Shown: positions 9,091 to 18,031, numbered from the stretch's first letter. The stretch is DNA of 44,927 nt from Casp-actino8 sp046091365 (GCA_046091365.1 JBJTBM010000118.1:1-44927), one strand, 5' to 3'. A program made the numbers and translations. Notes: generated from the letters alone by a model not told the origin.

Positions 9091-10122
9091 TCAGGAGAAC
9101 AGATCGGGTCGCGAACCGTGATCGTGCGGTGCCTCGAGACCGATGTGGGTCCACGCGGCGGACATGGCCACCCGACCTCGTGGAGTGCGTGCGATCAGGC
9201 CCTGTTGGATCAGGAAGGGTTCGTAGACATCCTCGACCGTCTCGGGTTGTTCACCGACGCCGATGGCCAAAGTCGACAATCCGACCGGACCGCCGTTGAA
9301 TTGCTGACACAACGTCGTCAGCAAGGCGCGGTCGACCTTGTCGAGGCCGCGTCCGTCGACACCGAACACCGCCAAGCCCTCGTCGGCGATCGGACCCGTG
9401 ATGGTCCCCGTGCCCCGAACCTCGGCGAAGTCGCGAACACGACGCAACAGTCGATTGGCGATACGGGGCGTTCCGCGGCTCCGGCGGGCGATCTCGTGAC
9501 AACCGTCGACGTCGATCGTGACCCCCAGGATGTCGGCCGCGCGACGAACGATGAGGAGCAATTCGTCGTCGTCGTAGTAATCGAGTCGTGCGACCAAACC
9601 GAACCGATCGCGGAGCGGTCCGGTGATCATGCCCGTGCGCGTGGTCGCGCCGACCAATGTGAAACGGGGCAACGTGAGCCTGATGCTCGACGCCGCGGGG
9701 CCTTTGCCCACGACGATGTCGAGTTGGAAGTCCTCCATCGCGGGATACAGGATCTCCTCGACCGCCCGACCGAGGCGATGGATCTCGTCGATGAAGAGCA
9801 CGTCGGATGGTTCGAGTTTGGTCAGGATCGCGGCGAGGTCGCCGGCTCGTTCCAGGGCCGGCCCCGATGTGACGTGCAGACGAACGCCCATCTCGGCCGC
9901 GATGATGCCCGACAATGTGGTCTTACCGAGCCCCGGTGGGCCGGCGAAGAGGAGATGATCGACGGCTTCTCCGCGCTGGCGCGCCGCTTCCAGAACGATC
10001 GACAATTTCTCCTTCAGTTCGCGCTGGCCGACGAAATCCTGAAGGTGACGCGGACGCAACCCGACTTCGTCGGACGCCTCTCCCCCGTCGTTCAGACCCG
10101 GGTCGAGAAACTCCTCACGCAC
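9091..10122 (-). CDS. ruvB: Holliday junction branch migration ATPase RuvB
   Basis: Hexameric AAA+ motor that drives branch migration of Holliday junctions together with RuvA. 343 residues. Walker A GPPGLGKTT at 61-69, Walker B with DEIH at 112-115, sensor 1 in GATTRTG, an arginine-finger region GPLRDRFG, and a C-terminal winged helix (QQGLIARTPRGR). The GTG start at 10122 overlaps the 3' end of ruvA by eight bases, which suggests coupled translation. Confidence 0.97.
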   Translation of the reverse strand: MREEFLDPGLNDGGEASDEVGLRPRHLQDFVGQRELKEKLSIVLEAARQRGEAVDHLLFAGPPGLGKTTLSGIIAAEMGVRLHVTSGPALERAGDLAAILTKLEPSDVLFIDEIHRLGRAVEEILYPAMEDFQLDIVVGKGPAASSIRLTLPRFTLVGATTRTGMITGPLRDRFGLVARLDYYDDDELLLIVRRAADILGVTIDVDGCHEIARRSRGTPRIANRLLRRVRDFAEVRGTGTITGPIADEGLAVFGVDGRGLDKVDRALLTTLCQQFNGGPVGLSTLAIGVGEQPETVEDVYEPFLIQQGLIARTPRGRVAMSAAWTHIGLEAPHDHGSRPDLFS

Positions 10123-10705
10123 GGCGCACCCCCAGTACCCGCAGCGCCTCGCGCAACATCGTGGCGCTGTCGGACCGGGCGTCCGCGGTCCGCAGCGCCT
10201 CGCGTATCTCGCCTTCGGTGTACCCGAGGCCGATCAGGGCCTCGCGCACGTCGGAGACCGTGGCGTGATCGCCGGCAGTCGATTCGGTGGCGAGCACCGG
10301 TACGTGGAGTCGGCTCTTGAGTTCGACGAGCAGTCGTTCGGCGGTCTTCTTGCCGACGCCGGGAACGAGGGTGAGCGCGGCGACGTCGGCTGAGGCGACG
10401 ATGTCGACGAGCGCGGACGGCGAGTGCGTCGACAGGATGCCCATGGCCAACGTCGGGCCGACGCCGTGCGTGGCGATCAAGAGGGAGAACGTCGACTTCT
10501 CGTCGCGATGCAGGAATCCGTACAGCGTCTGGGCGTCCTCGCGTATGTGGTGGTGGACGTACAGGAACGCGGGCGAGGTGGGCTCGAGTTCGGCCAACGT
10601 GCGTGGCGACACGTGGACGCAGTAGCCGATGCCGGCAACCTCCACGATCACCGTGCCGTCCGCGGTCCGCTCCAGCACCGTTCCCCGCAGCGAGCCGATC
10701 ATCAT
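10115..10705 (-). CDS. ruvA: Holliday junction DNA-binding protein RuvA
   Basis: Tetrameric protein that holds four-way junctions and loads RuvB. 196 residues: N-terminal OB-fold (MIGSLRGTVLER), central helix-hairpin-helix region (GVGPTLAMGILS and LVPGVGKKTAERLLVELK), and a C-terminal RuvB-contacting domain (DVREALIGLGYTEGEI). Two adjacent ATG codons can serve as start; the first overlaps the ruvC TGA as ATGA. Confidence 0.96.
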   Translation of the reverse strand: MMIGSLRGTVLERTADGTVIVEVAGIGYCVHVSPRTLAELEPTSPAFLYVHHHIREDAQTLYGFLHRDEKSTFSLLIATHGVGPTLAMGILSTHSPSALVDIVASADVAALTLVPGVGKKTAERLLVELKSRLHVPVLATESTAGDHATVSDVREALIGLGYTEGEIREALRTADARSDSATMLREALRVLGVRRA

Positions 10706-11280
10706 CCGGCCCGTCGCCGACTACGCGCCCGACCCGCCACCGCCGGGGCACCGGCGGAGATCAAGCGCTGGTGCATGGGGGCCATGGAGAGGTGACACAG
10801 GGCCAACGCTGCCGCGTCGGCCGCGTCGGCGGGGCGGGGCGGGGCGCCGAGTCCGAGGCGAACCTGCACCATGCGTTGGACCTGTTCCTTGCCCGCTCCG
10901 CCCCAGCCGGTGACCGACTCCTTCACCTGATTCGGCGTGTATTGGACGACCGCGCATCCGGCTCGGTGCGCCAGGGCCAACATCAGTCCGCTGGCCTGCC
11001 CCACGCTCATGGCAGTCCGCACGTTGACCTGGAAGAAAACCTGCTCGACCGCCACGCTCTGAGGCGCGAACTCGGAGAGAAGATCCTCGAAGTCGGTCTG
11101 CAGTCGCGCCAAGCGAGCGGCCACGGGCTCGTCGACGGGAGTACGCAACACCCCGAGTGAGACCGCCCGGGTCTCGGCTCCCTGGGCGTCGATCACCGCG
11201 TATCCGCAGCGAGTGAGGCCCGGGTCGATGCCGAGGACTCGATGAGGACCGCCCTCGCGCCGGGACCCGTCTACGAACAT
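10702..11280 (-). CDS. ruvC: Holliday junction resolvase RuvC
   Basis: Endonuclease that cuts Holliday junctions symmetrically. 192 residues from the ATG at 11280. The acidic active site is visible: D19 in LGIDPGL, E79 in VAVEQVFF, and D152/D155 in the DAADAA block. The start was chosen because TATGAT sits seven bases upstream with no ribosome binding site; an ATG four codons further upstream (11292) would lie inside that element. First gene of the long minus-strand run ruvC-ruvA-ruvB-queA-tgt-yajC-secD-secF-apt-relA. The usual yebC neighbour is separated from it here by two inserted genes. Confidence 0.95.
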   Translation of the reverse strand: MFVDGSRREGGPHRVLGIDPGLTRCGYAVIDAQGAETRAVSLGVLRTPVDEPVAARLARLQTDFEDLLSEFAPQSVAVEQVFFQVNVRTAMSVGQASGLMLALAHRAGCAVVQYTPNQVKESVTGWGGAGKEQVQRMVQVRLGLGAPPRPADAADAAALALCHLSMAPMHQRLISAGAPAVAGRARSRRRAG

Positions 11281-11287
11281 GCGTACG

Positions 11288-11293
11288 ATCATA
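11288..11293 (-). promoter_or_regulatory. Putative -10 element of ruvC promoter
   Basis: TATGAT, five of six matches to TATAAT, is followed by seven bases (CGTACGC) and the ruvC ATG, the geometry of a leaderless transcript. It would head the long ruvC-to-relA run. Confidence 0.55.
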
Positions 11294-11349
11294 CCGAAGT
11301 TTCGTCGGGGTTCGGCGACGCGCGGGGACCGGTGTGGCAGTCTTCGGAC

Positions 11350-13227
11350 ATGTCGAGATCTCACCCGTCCCTGATCGCGTCGACTCTGATCGCGGGGGCG
11401 ATCCTGGTCGCCTGTTCCGGATCGCAAGATGACGTCGGCGACCAGATCACCAACCCGACCAACACCCCGACATCCACGGCGACCTCGCCGGAAGCCCCAC
11501 CGTGTACGGGCGTCCGTGAATGTCTGCTGCCGTGGCCCGACGACCGGCTCACGGTTCCCGATCCGTCCACCGACACCGGACGCCGTCTGGCGCTACCGGA
11601 CGCCGGAGCCCCGGTCAATGTCGACGGGGTCGTGATGGACCTGAGCGACCAGAACCGCGCCGACGGTTTCTCGCCGAACTCGGCCATTGTGTTCGCCGCC
11701 GACGGCGTCGATCTCGTTGCCAGTGGAATCCCGGACTCGACCGCCATCGAGACATCCGTCGATGCGTCGATGACCACTTCAATCATCGACGACGCGACCG
11801 GAGAGCGCGTCCCTTTCTGGGGCGAACTCGACGGTCAATCCGGACTCGTCACCTTGCGCCCTGCCCGCTCGTTGACCGAAGGGCACACCTTCACCGTCAC
11901 CATCGACGGCCTCATCGGCGGCGACGGTGCTCCGATCACGCTCGAGCGCACGTCATGGAGCTTCACCGTCGCGAGTGCCCGATCTCTCGCCGGTCGACTG
12001 TTGGCCATGCGGGACATCGCGTACGAGTCGATCGGTGACGGCGTCCCGACCTTCACCGTCGACTCGGTGACCCCGGGGGACGTGCGCACGGTCGAAGGGA
12101 CCATCGACATCCCGAACGTCCTCGACAACGACGGCTCTCCCGGGGGCACATTGCTCCTCGACGATGCCGGTCTGCCGCGCGTCAACCCCGAACATCCGAC
12201 GTACGCCGCCGCGTACCGATGCGTGGTCCCCAACACTGTCGCGACTCCGGCACCGGCGCTGTTGTACGGGCACGGATTGCTCGGAAACCGTGGTCAGGTC
12301 GACTTCTTCGCGACCTTCGCCGCGCAAGGGCAGATCGTCGGTTGCGCGGTCGACTGGCTGGGGATGGCATCGGAGGACCTCGGCAATCTCGCCGGAATCC
12401 TCGCCGACATGGGACGGTTCGACGAGCAGGCGGACCGGATGCTGATGGGGCACATCGCCTTCTCCATGCTCGGACGACTCACGAACGATCCCCGTGGCTT
12501 CGCGTCGAACGCCGCATTCCAGAATCCCGACGGCTCACCGGTGGTGGCCGCAGACAGTACCGTGTTCGTCGGCAACAGCCAGGGGGGCATCCTCGGTGGT
12601 GCGGCATCGGCCGTGTCCAGCGAGTGGAAGCGGGCGGTCCTCGGAGTCCCCGGAATCAACTATTCGTTGCTCCTCCCCCGTTCGACCGATTGGCCCGAGT
12701 TCCAGTCGGTCTTCGAGACGGCCTACACCGACGTCGATGATCGACTTATGGCCCTCATGTTGGTGCAGTTGCTCTGGGACCGCGGCGAGAACGGCGGATA
12801 CGCCCAGCACCTCACACGGGACACGTATCCGGGTGTGGAACCCAAGACCGTTCTGCTGGTCGAGGCCTTCGGCGATCATCAGGTGGCCAACCTCTCGACG
12901 GAGATCCTGGCCCGCACCATCGGGGCGCAGGTCCACACACCGGCTCTACGCGAGGGTCGCAGCACGAGTTCGACTCCGATGTGGGGCATCGACCCCATCG
13001 AGGATCGAGCGGACGAGACGTCGAAACTCGTCGTCTGGGACTACGGAACACCGGCGCCGCCGGTGGGACCGTACCCGCCCCTCGGGGATCGGTACGGGCG
13101 CGACCCGCACGGAGCCGGAAGCGACGAGCCGCGGGTTCTCGTCCAAGCCCTCACGTTCCTGCTCGGCGGCGAGCTACTCGACGTGTGCGGTGGGCCCTGC
13201 GTCGGGACACAAATCGACTCCCAGTGA
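11350..13227 (+). CDS. Secreted lipoprotein, alpha/beta-hydrolase fold
   Basis: Predicted surface lipoprotein hydrolase of about 625 residues, from the ATG at 11350. A signal peptide ends in the lipobox LVAC (lipidated C22) and is followed by a Thr/Pro/Ser-rich linker. The first third resembles an Ig-like beta domain (GHTFTVTIDGLIGGDG). The second half looks like an alpha/beta hydrolase: ALLYGHGLLG as possible oxyanion loop, nucleophile S410 in VGNSQGG, and D509-H510 in EAFGDHQV. The catalytic Asp is not certain. Substrate is unknown; it may be a lipase or esterase for large substrates. It is the only plus-strand gene in the first 19 kb, diverges from ruvC and converges on bcp. No clear ribosome binding site is seen. 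Confidence 0.8.
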   Translation: MSRSHPSLIASTLIAGAILVACSGSQDDVGDQITNPTNTPTSTATSPEAPPCTGVRECLLPWPDDRLTVPDPSTDTGRRLALPDAGAPVNVDGVVMDLSDQNRADGFSPNSAIVFAADGVDLVASGIPDSTAIETSVDASMTTSIIDDATGERVPFWGELDGQSGLVTLRPARSLTEGHTFTVTIDGLIGGDGAPITLERTSWSFTVASARSLAGRLLAMRDIAYESIGDGVPTFTVDSVTPGDVRTVEGTIDIPNVLDNDGSPGGTLLLDDAGLPRVNPEHPTYAAAYRCVVPNTVATPAPALLYGHGLLGNRGQVDFFATFAAQGQIVGCAVDWLGMASEDLGNLAGILADMGRFDEQADRMLMGHIAFSMLGRLTNDPRGFASNAAFQNPDGSPVVAADSTVFVGNSQGGILGGAASAVSSEWKRAVLGVPGINYSLLLPRSTDWPEFQSVFETAYTDVDDRLMALMLVQLLWDRGENGGYAQHLTRDTYPGVEPKTVLLVEAFGDHQVANLSTEILARTIGAQVHTPALREGRSTSSTPMWGIDPIEDRADETSKLVVWDYGTPAPPVGPYPPLGDRYGRDPHGAGSDEPRVLVQALTFLLGGELLDVCGGPCVGTQIDSQ

Positions 13228-13242
13228 CCTGAAGGGTTCAGG
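13228..13242. terminator. Hairpin between convergent hydrolase and bcp genes
   Basis: CCTGAA, a GGG loop and TTCAGG form a perfect 6-bp stem that begins right after the hydrolase stop and overlaps the bcp stop. There is no T-run, so intrinsic termination is only a guess. Confidence 0.35.
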
Positions 13243-13687
13243 CCGAGGCGATCGCTTTGGTGATCTCCTGGACCGAGCGATAGGTCACGCCGGCCAGGGC
13301 GCGATGGGCGTACACGATCCGTCCGTCACTCGCCACCACGAAGACGCTGCGTCGGGGGAATCCGAGGGGTCCGAGGGTGCCGTACGCCGCCGCCACCTCC
13401 TTGTCGACGTCGGCCAAGAGGGGAAACTTGAATCCGTGCTTGGCGGCGAAGGCCTCGTGGCTCGCGACGTCCTGGGCGGAGATGCCGATCACGTTGGCGT
13501 CGAGTGTCTCGAACTCGGCGAACTCGTCGTTGTAGGAATTCAGCTGTTTGGTGCACACCGGTGTGTCGTCACCCGGGTAGAACGCGATGACCAACGGCTT
13601 GCCACCGAAATCCGACAGCGAGTACGAGCGACCGCCCGTCCCGGGGAGGGTGAAACTCGGTGCTCGGTCTCCGACCTTGATGCTCAT
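13238..13687 (-). CDS. bcp: Peroxiredoxin of the BCP/AhpC-TSA family
   Basis: Thiol peroxidase that reduces H2O2 and organic hydroperoxides in the cytosol. 149 residues. The peroxidatic cysteine is C45 in YPGDDTPVCTKQL. It is the only cysteine in the protein, so resolution must use another thiol, such as a low-molecular-weight thiol or a partner protein. Mycothiol is a candidate because mshC lies in this window. The ATG is preceded by TAGGGT at six bases, so bcp may have its own leaderless promoter, separate from yebC upstream. Confidence 0.92.
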   Translation of the reverse strand: MSIKVGDRAPSFTLPGTGGRSYSLSDFGGKPLVIAFYPGDDTPVCTKQLNSYNDEFAEFETLDANVIGISAQDVASHEAFAAKHGFKFPLLADVDKEVAAAYGTLGPLGFPRRSVFVVASDGRIVYAHRALAGVTYRSVQEITKAIASA

Positions 13688-13693
13688 GTTCCG

Positions 13694-13699
13694 ACCCTA
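13694..13699 (-). promoter_or_regulatory. Putative -10 element of leaderless bcp promoter
   Basis: TAGGGT matches TANNNT and is separated from the bcp ATG by six bases (CGGAAC). No Shine-Dalgarno sequence is present. Confidence 0.5.
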
Positions 13700-13721
13700 A
13701 CGCATTCGCGCGCGCGGGTCG

Positions 13722-14468
13722 TCACCCGACTTCTTCGAGGATCTCGTCGCTGATGTCGAAATTCGCGTAGACATCCTGAACGTCGTCGTTGTCCTCGAGG
13801 GCCTCCATCACCCGCAGTATCTTGCGCGCGGTTTCAGGGTCGGACACCTCGATGGTCGTGGACGAGACCATGGTCGACTCGGCCGAGGTCACGGCGACAC
13901 CCGCACTCTCGAGGGCGGCCTTGACGTCGTAGACGGCCGACGGTTCCGTGAGCACCCTCCACGATGAACCGTCGCGACTGATGTCGTCAGCGCCGGCCTC
14001 CAATGCGGCCATCATCACGTCGTCCTCGCTGACCGAACCCTCCACGAAGATGACGCCGCGGCGACTGAATTGCCAGCCCACCGCCCCGGGTTCGGCCATG
14101 GCACCCCCCAGCTTGCTGAAGATGTTGCGGATGTCGGCGCCGGTGCGGTTGCGGTTGTCGGTGAGGGTGTCGACCATCATGGCGACGCCCCCGGGTGCGT
14201 AGCCCTCGTAGGTGATGGACTCGTAACTGTCGCCTTGGGCTTCGCCACTGCCGCGCTTGACCGCGCGGTCGATGGCGTCGTTCGTCATCTGGGCGGCCTT
14301 GGCCTTGGCCACGATCGTGCGCAACGAGGCGTTCGAGTTCATGTCGCCGCCGCCTTCGCGGGCGGCCACCTCGAGTTGGCGCGCGATCTTGGCGAACAGC
14401 TTCCCGCGAGCCTTGTCGGCCGCCCCCTTCTTGTGCTTGATGGTCGCCCATTTGGAATGTCCGGACAT
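13722..14468 (-). CDS. yebC: YebC/PmpR family protein
   Basis: Conserved YebC-family protein. Members have been described as transcription regulators and, more recently, as factors that help ribosomes pass proline-rich or difficult sequences. 248 residues with the signature start MSGHSKWATIKHKKGAADK, the GGDMNSNASLRTIVAKAK block and TDNRNRTGADIRNIFSK. GAGG five to six bases before the ATG makes it a leadered gene translated from the pdxS-pdxT transcript; it starts seven bases after the pdxT stop. Confidence 0.94.
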   Translation of the reverse strand: MSGHSKWATIKHKKGAADKARGKLFAKIARQLEVAAREGGGDMNSNASLRTIVAKAKAAQMTNDAIDRAVKRGSGEAQGDSYESITYEGYAPGGVAMMVDTLTDNRNRTGADIRNIFSKLGGAMAEPGAVGWQFSRRGVIFVEGSVSEDDVMMAALEAGADDISRDGSSWRVLTEPSAVYDVKAALESAGVAVTSAESTMVSSTTIEVSDPETARKILRVMEALEDNDDVQDVYANFDISDEILEEVG

Positions 14469-14475
14469 GACTACC

Positions 14476-15078
14476 TCACTGTGTTCTCGCGGAAGAGGCG
14501 CACTCCTCCACCATGTTGACGAAAATGGCGTGCACCCGACCGTCTCGAGTCAGTTCGGGGTGGAACGACGACGCCAGCACGTTCGATTCGCGCACGAGCA
14601 CCGCGCGTCCGTCATGTTCCGCCAGCACCTCGACTGTCGCACCACGTCGCTCGATGAGGGGCGCCCGGATGAAAACCGCGTGGAACGGGTGGTCGAACGA
14701 AGTGACGTCCAGATCGGTCTCGAAGGAGTCGACCTGACGACCGTAGCCATTGCGACGAACCGTGATGTCGAGTCCGCCCAGTGCGATCTGGTCGGCGCGA
14801 CCGTCGAGGATCTCGTCGGCCAGCAGGATCATTCCCGCGCACGTTCCGAATACCGCCCGCCCGTGACGTACGAATTCGACGATCGGCTCGTGGAGACCGG
14901 AGGAACGCAAGAGGTTGGACATCGTCGTGCTCTCGCCCCCGGGCAGGATCAACCCGTCGAGACCGACCAGATCGTCGGGCAAACGGACCTCGCGAGCGTC
15001 ACAGCCCAGGTCGCCAAGGGCCCCGACGTGGGCCGCAAAAGCCCCTTGCAAAGCCAGAACGCCGATCGTCGGGTACAC
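14476..15078 (-). CDS. pdxT: Pyridoxal 5'-phosphate synthase glutaminase subunit
   Basis: Glutaminase that supplies ammonia to PdxS for vitamin B6 synthesis. About 200 residues. Class I amidotransferase features: GGEST at 48-52, nucleophile C80 in FGTCAGMI, and the His/Glu pair in SSFHPELT near the C-terminus. The GTG at 15078 was chosen because GAGG lies seven bases upstream; a TTG at 15096 is an alternative. It lies 27 bases after pdxS and pairs with it functionally. Confidence 0.95.
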   Translation of the reverse strand: MYPTIGVLALQGAFAAHVGALGDLGCDAREVRLPDDLVGLDGLILPGGESTTMSNLLRSSGLHEPIVEFVRHGRAVFGTCAGMILLADEILDGRADQIALGGLDITVRRNGYGRQVDSFETDLDVTSFDHPFHAVFIRAPLIERRGATVEVLAEHDGRAVLVRESNVLASSFHPELTRDGRVHAIFVNMVEECASSARTQ

Positions 15079-15105
15079 CTGGGGGCCTCGCTGCAAACAT
15101 CGGTG

Positions 15106-15990
15106 TCACCAACCGCGTTCGGCGTACCGCTGGTTGATTTCGTCCATGCCGATGCCGGTCATCGGCGCGCCGAGACCCCGCGAGACCTTGGCCAGGATGT
15201 CGGGGTTGTCGAAGTGAGTCGTCGCCTCGACGATCGCCTTGGCCCGCGGGGCCGGATGATCACTCTTGAAGATTCCCGAACCCACGAAGACCGCTTCGGC
15301 CCCGAGTTGCATGGCCAGTGCGGCGTCGGCCGGAGTGGCCAGACCACCGGCACAGAACAACGGAACGGGCAATGTGCCGGTCTCGGCGATCTCCTGCACG
15401 AGCGGAAGCGGTGCCTGGAGCTTCTTGGCCCAGTCGAACAATTCGGCCGAATCGGCCGTGCCGATGCGTTTGATGTCACCGAGGATCGAGCGCAGGTGAC
15501 GCACGGCCTCCACGACGTTGCCGGTTCCGGCCTCGCCCTTGGACCGGATCATGGCGGCACCTTCGCTGATGCGACGCAACGCCTCGCCGAGGGTGGTCGC
15601 ACCACAGACGAACGGAACGACGAATTTGTACTTGTCGATGTGGTGCGCCTCGTCGGCGGGAGTGAGAACCTCGCTCTCGTCGACGAAGTCGACGCCGAGG
15701 CTCTGGAGGATCTGGGCCTCGACGAAATGGCCGATCCGGGCCTTGGCCATCACCGGAATGGACACCGCCGCCTTGATGCCTTCGATCATCTCGGGATCGC
15801 TCATCCGCGCCACTCCACCGTCGCGGCGAATGTCGGCCGGCACGCGCTCGAGAGCCATGACCGCACACGCCCCGGCGTCTTCGGCGATGCGGGCCTGTTC
15901 CGGTGTGACGACGTCCATGATGACGCCACCCTTGAGCATCTCGGCGAGGCCGCGCTTGACGGGGAATGAACCGGTGGAGTTCGCAGACAT
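15106..15990 (-). CDS. pdxS: Pyridoxal 5'-phosphate synthase lyase subunit
   Basis: Builds PLP from ribose 5-phosphate, glyceraldehyde 3-phosphate and ammonia. 294 residues, (beta/alpha)8 barrel. The lysine that forms the ribose adduct is K83 in VMAKARIGHFVEAQ, D26 lies in GGVIMDVV, and the second lysine is in IRSKGEAGTGNVVEA. PLP is made by the DXP-independent route. The ATG sits six bases after TAGCCT, so it may head a leaderless pdxS-pdxT-yebC transcript. Confidence 0.97.
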   Translation of the reverse strand: MSANSTGSFPVKRGLAEMLKGGVIMDVVTPEQARIAEDAGACAVMALERVPADIRRDGGVARMSDPEMIEGIKAAVSIPVMAKARIGHFVEAQILQSLGVDFVDESEVLTPADEAHHIDKYKFVVPFVCGATTLGEALRRISEGAAMIRSKGEAGTGNVVEAVRHLRSILGDIKRIGTADSAELFDWAKKLQAPLPLVQEIAETGTLPVPLFCAGGLATPADAALAMQLGAEAVFVGSGIFKSDHPAPRAKAIVEATTHFDNPDILAKVSRGLGAPMTGIGMDEINQRYAERGW

Positions 15991-15996
15991 GGCCTC

Positions 15997-16002
15997 AGGC
16001 TA
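15997..16002 (-). promoter_or_regulatory. Putative -10 element of leaderless pdxS promoter
   Basis: TAGCCT fits TANNNT. The six-base spacer GAGGCC resembles a ribosome binding site but is too close to the ATG to act as one. Confidence 0.5.
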
Positions 16003-16041
16003 ACGCTCGGACTCGAGATCGGCAGAGGCCGAATTCTGTGA

Positions 16042-17124
16042 TCAGGGCCACTCGACGTCGTCGAGTGCGGTTCCGGCCGGCACCGAAACGGCCTGACCCT
16101 CACGAATCAGTTCCACCCACGTGCGACCGGGCGTCAGTCCGATGGGCGATCCGGCCGCGTCCACGAGGGTCCACGGTGCATGGTTGTCGGCTCGCGACCA
16201 CGTGCCTTCGACCATGCGACCCTGGCTGAACACCCATGCGGCTCCACCTCCGACGGTCTGGGCCTCGGGGCTGCGCGGGTCCGCGGCGCTGACCTTGTAC
16301 TCGCACACGATGACCACCACGTTTTCGAAGGCCACCTGAGAGCCATCGGCGTCTTCGTGGGTTTTCGACTCGTGGAAGCGCAGAAACATGGCCGATGTGG
16401 CATCCCAGAGCCACGAGGCGCGCATCGAGCCGTCCATGGTCAACTTGAGGCCGGTCACGTCGACGCCCGCGAAGACCTCGTCGGTCGCCCGGAACTCGAA
16501 CTGTGCCGGCGGCGTTCCGCCGCGACCGGCATCGAGGGCCCAGATGTTGGTGGTCTTGCTGTAGAGGTTGTGCGGGGCCTTCTTGTCGGTCGATCGAAAG
16601 AAACCACCGCCGTTACTGGCCGCCGACGCACTCATGTTCACCAGTTCGGACTTGTTGATCGCAGTGGTGACCGAGGCGTTGCCGCCGCTCCAGAGGAGGA
16701 GCGGCTTGTTGAGTGACATGAGCAGATCGATGTCCTGGGTGCGCCCGGAGCGCAAGGGTCCGACCGGATCGGAGCCGTTCGTGTGGAACACGACGGCGAA
16801 GCGGGTCCACTTCTCGACGTTCTCCTCGTACACCATGTCGGCGCTGTTGAGCCCCGATTGGGGGCGGGCCCCCGGGTGGTTGTCGATCTTGGCCACGATC
16901 GCGGGGCGCGCGGCGGCAGCCGCGTCCACCACCGGGAGACCGGTGAGGGGCATCGTCGGGACCGGGATGGTCGTCGTCGTCGTGGTCGCTTCGGTGGTCG
17001 TGGTCGGAGCCAAGGTGGTCGGAGCGACGGTCGTGGTCGCCACGGTCGTGGTCGGATCGGCCGAGCCGCCGCCTCCGCACGCGGTCAACAGAACGAGCGG
17101 GGCCAACAGGAAGAACTTCCTCAT
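16042..17124 (-). CDS. DUF3048 (YerB-like) lipoprotein
   Basis: Predicted lipoprotein of 360 residues of the DUF3048 family, whose function is not established. Signal peptide FFLLAPLVLLTACGG with lipobox LTAC, then a roughly 35-residue linker made mostly of Thr with Val, Ala and Pro. Family hallmarks follow: RPAIVAKIDNHPGARPQSGL, DMVYEENVEKWTRF, and GPLRSGRTQDIDLL. The ATG overlaps the htpX stop (TGATG), with AAGGAG five bases upstream. The context (pimA-lemA-htpX) suggests an envelope role; that is inference only. Confidence 0.88.
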   Translation of the reverse strand: MRKFFLLAPLVLLTACGGGGSADPTTTVATTTVAPTTLAPTTTTEATTTTTTIPVPTMPLTGLPVVDAAAAARPAIVAKIDNHPGARPQSGLNSADMVYEENVEKWTRFAVVFHTNGSDPVGPLRSGRTQDIDLLMSLNKPLLLWSGGNASVTTAINKSELVNMSASAASNGGGFFRSTDKKAPHNLYSKTTNIWALDAGRGGTPPAQFEFRATDEVFAGVDVTGLKLTMDGSMRASWLWDATSAMFLRFHESKTHEDADGSQVAFENVVVIVCEYKVSAADPRSPEAQTVGGGAAWVFSQGRMVEGTWSRADNHAPWTLVDAAGSPIGLTPGRTWVELIREGQAVSVPAGTALDDVEWP

Positions 17125-18029
17125 CACAACTCCTTCAACAACGCAATACGCGCATCGAGGGGTGGATGCGTGTCGAACATCCTATGGAACCAGCCCAATC
17201 GACCCTCGTCACGGACTCCGGACAGCGGTTGCTCGATCCACATGTGCGCCGTCGCCATGCTCGCCGCATGCGTGGTCGTGGTGTCGGCCTTGAGCTTCTC
17301 GAGTGCGGAGATCAAACCCGGCGGATACCGCGTCATCTGGCACGCTGACACATCGGCCAGGGTTTCGCGACGTCGGCTCACGGCGGCCTGCATCGCCTTG
17401 GCCACGATCGGAGCGACGATCAACAGCACGATTCCAACCAGGGCCAGGGGATTCGCTCCGTCGTTGCGGTCACCGTCGCGACGAACCCGGCCACCGTTCC
17501 ACCACATCATCCGGATCGTGACATCGGTGATGATGGCGATCGTGCCCACCAGCACGACCGCGATGGTCGAAACCAGAATGTCGTAGTTGCGGATGTGCGA
17601 GAGTTCGTGGGCCACAACTCCCTCGAGTTCGACCCGGTTCATCTTCTCGAGGAGCCCGGTGGTCACCGCGATGGCCGCATGTTGCGGGTTACGACCAGTG
17701 GCGAAGGCGTTCGGGGCCGGGTCGTCGATGACGTACACTCGCGGCTTCGGCAAACCGCTGGCGATGCACAAACCCTCGACGAGGTTGTGGAGACGCTGGT
17801 ACGACACCGGGTCGGCCGGGACCGCACGGCTGACCCGTAGCGCGATCTGGTCCGATTTCCAATACGAGGTGATCGCCATGACCGACGCGACGACGAGGGC
17901 GATCGTGCTGGGCACCAGGCCCCCACCGATCAGCGCGCCGACGACGACTCCGATGGCCAGAGTGATCACGACGAACGTCGCGATCAGCGCGACACTGCGT
18001 CGTTTGTTGGACCGGATCTCGTCGAACAC
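17124..18029 (-). CDS. htpX: M48-family membrane metalloprotease HtpX
   Basis: Zinc metalloprotease involved in membrane protein quality control. 301 residues, GTG start two bases after the lemA stop. Two N-terminal membrane segments, the zinc motif HELSH at 141-145, a hydrophobic pair after it, and the third zinc ligand E222 in SRRRETLAD. The extended C-terminal end has the family signature FDTHPPLDARIALL. Coupled to lemA upstream and to the DUF3048 lipoprotein downstream. Confidence 0.95.
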   Translation of the reverse strand: MFDEIRSNKRRSVALIATFVVITLAIGVVVGALIGGGLVPSTIALVVASVMAITSYWKSDQIALRVSRAVPADPVSYQRLHNLVEGLCIASGLPKPRVYVIDDPAPNAFATGRNPQHAAIAVTTGLLEKMNRVELEGVVAHELSHIRNYDILVSTIAVVLVGTIAIITDVTIRMMWWNGGRVRRDGDRNDGANPLALVGIVLLIVAPIVAKAMQAAVSRRRETLADVSACQMTRYPPGLISALEKLKADTTTTHAASMATAHMWIEQPLSGVRDEGRLGWFHRMFDTHPPLDARIALLKEL

Positions 18030-18031
18030 GG

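Noticed and set aside
8068..10320. Plus-strand open frame of about 750 codons
   Set aside because: It runs antisense to queA, ruvB and ruvA, whose families and active sites are certain; the translation has no domain-like pattern.
15991..16041. Riboswitch before pdxS
   Set aside because: Only 51 bases separate it from the DUF3048 stop, and the -10-like element abuts the start, leaving no leader.
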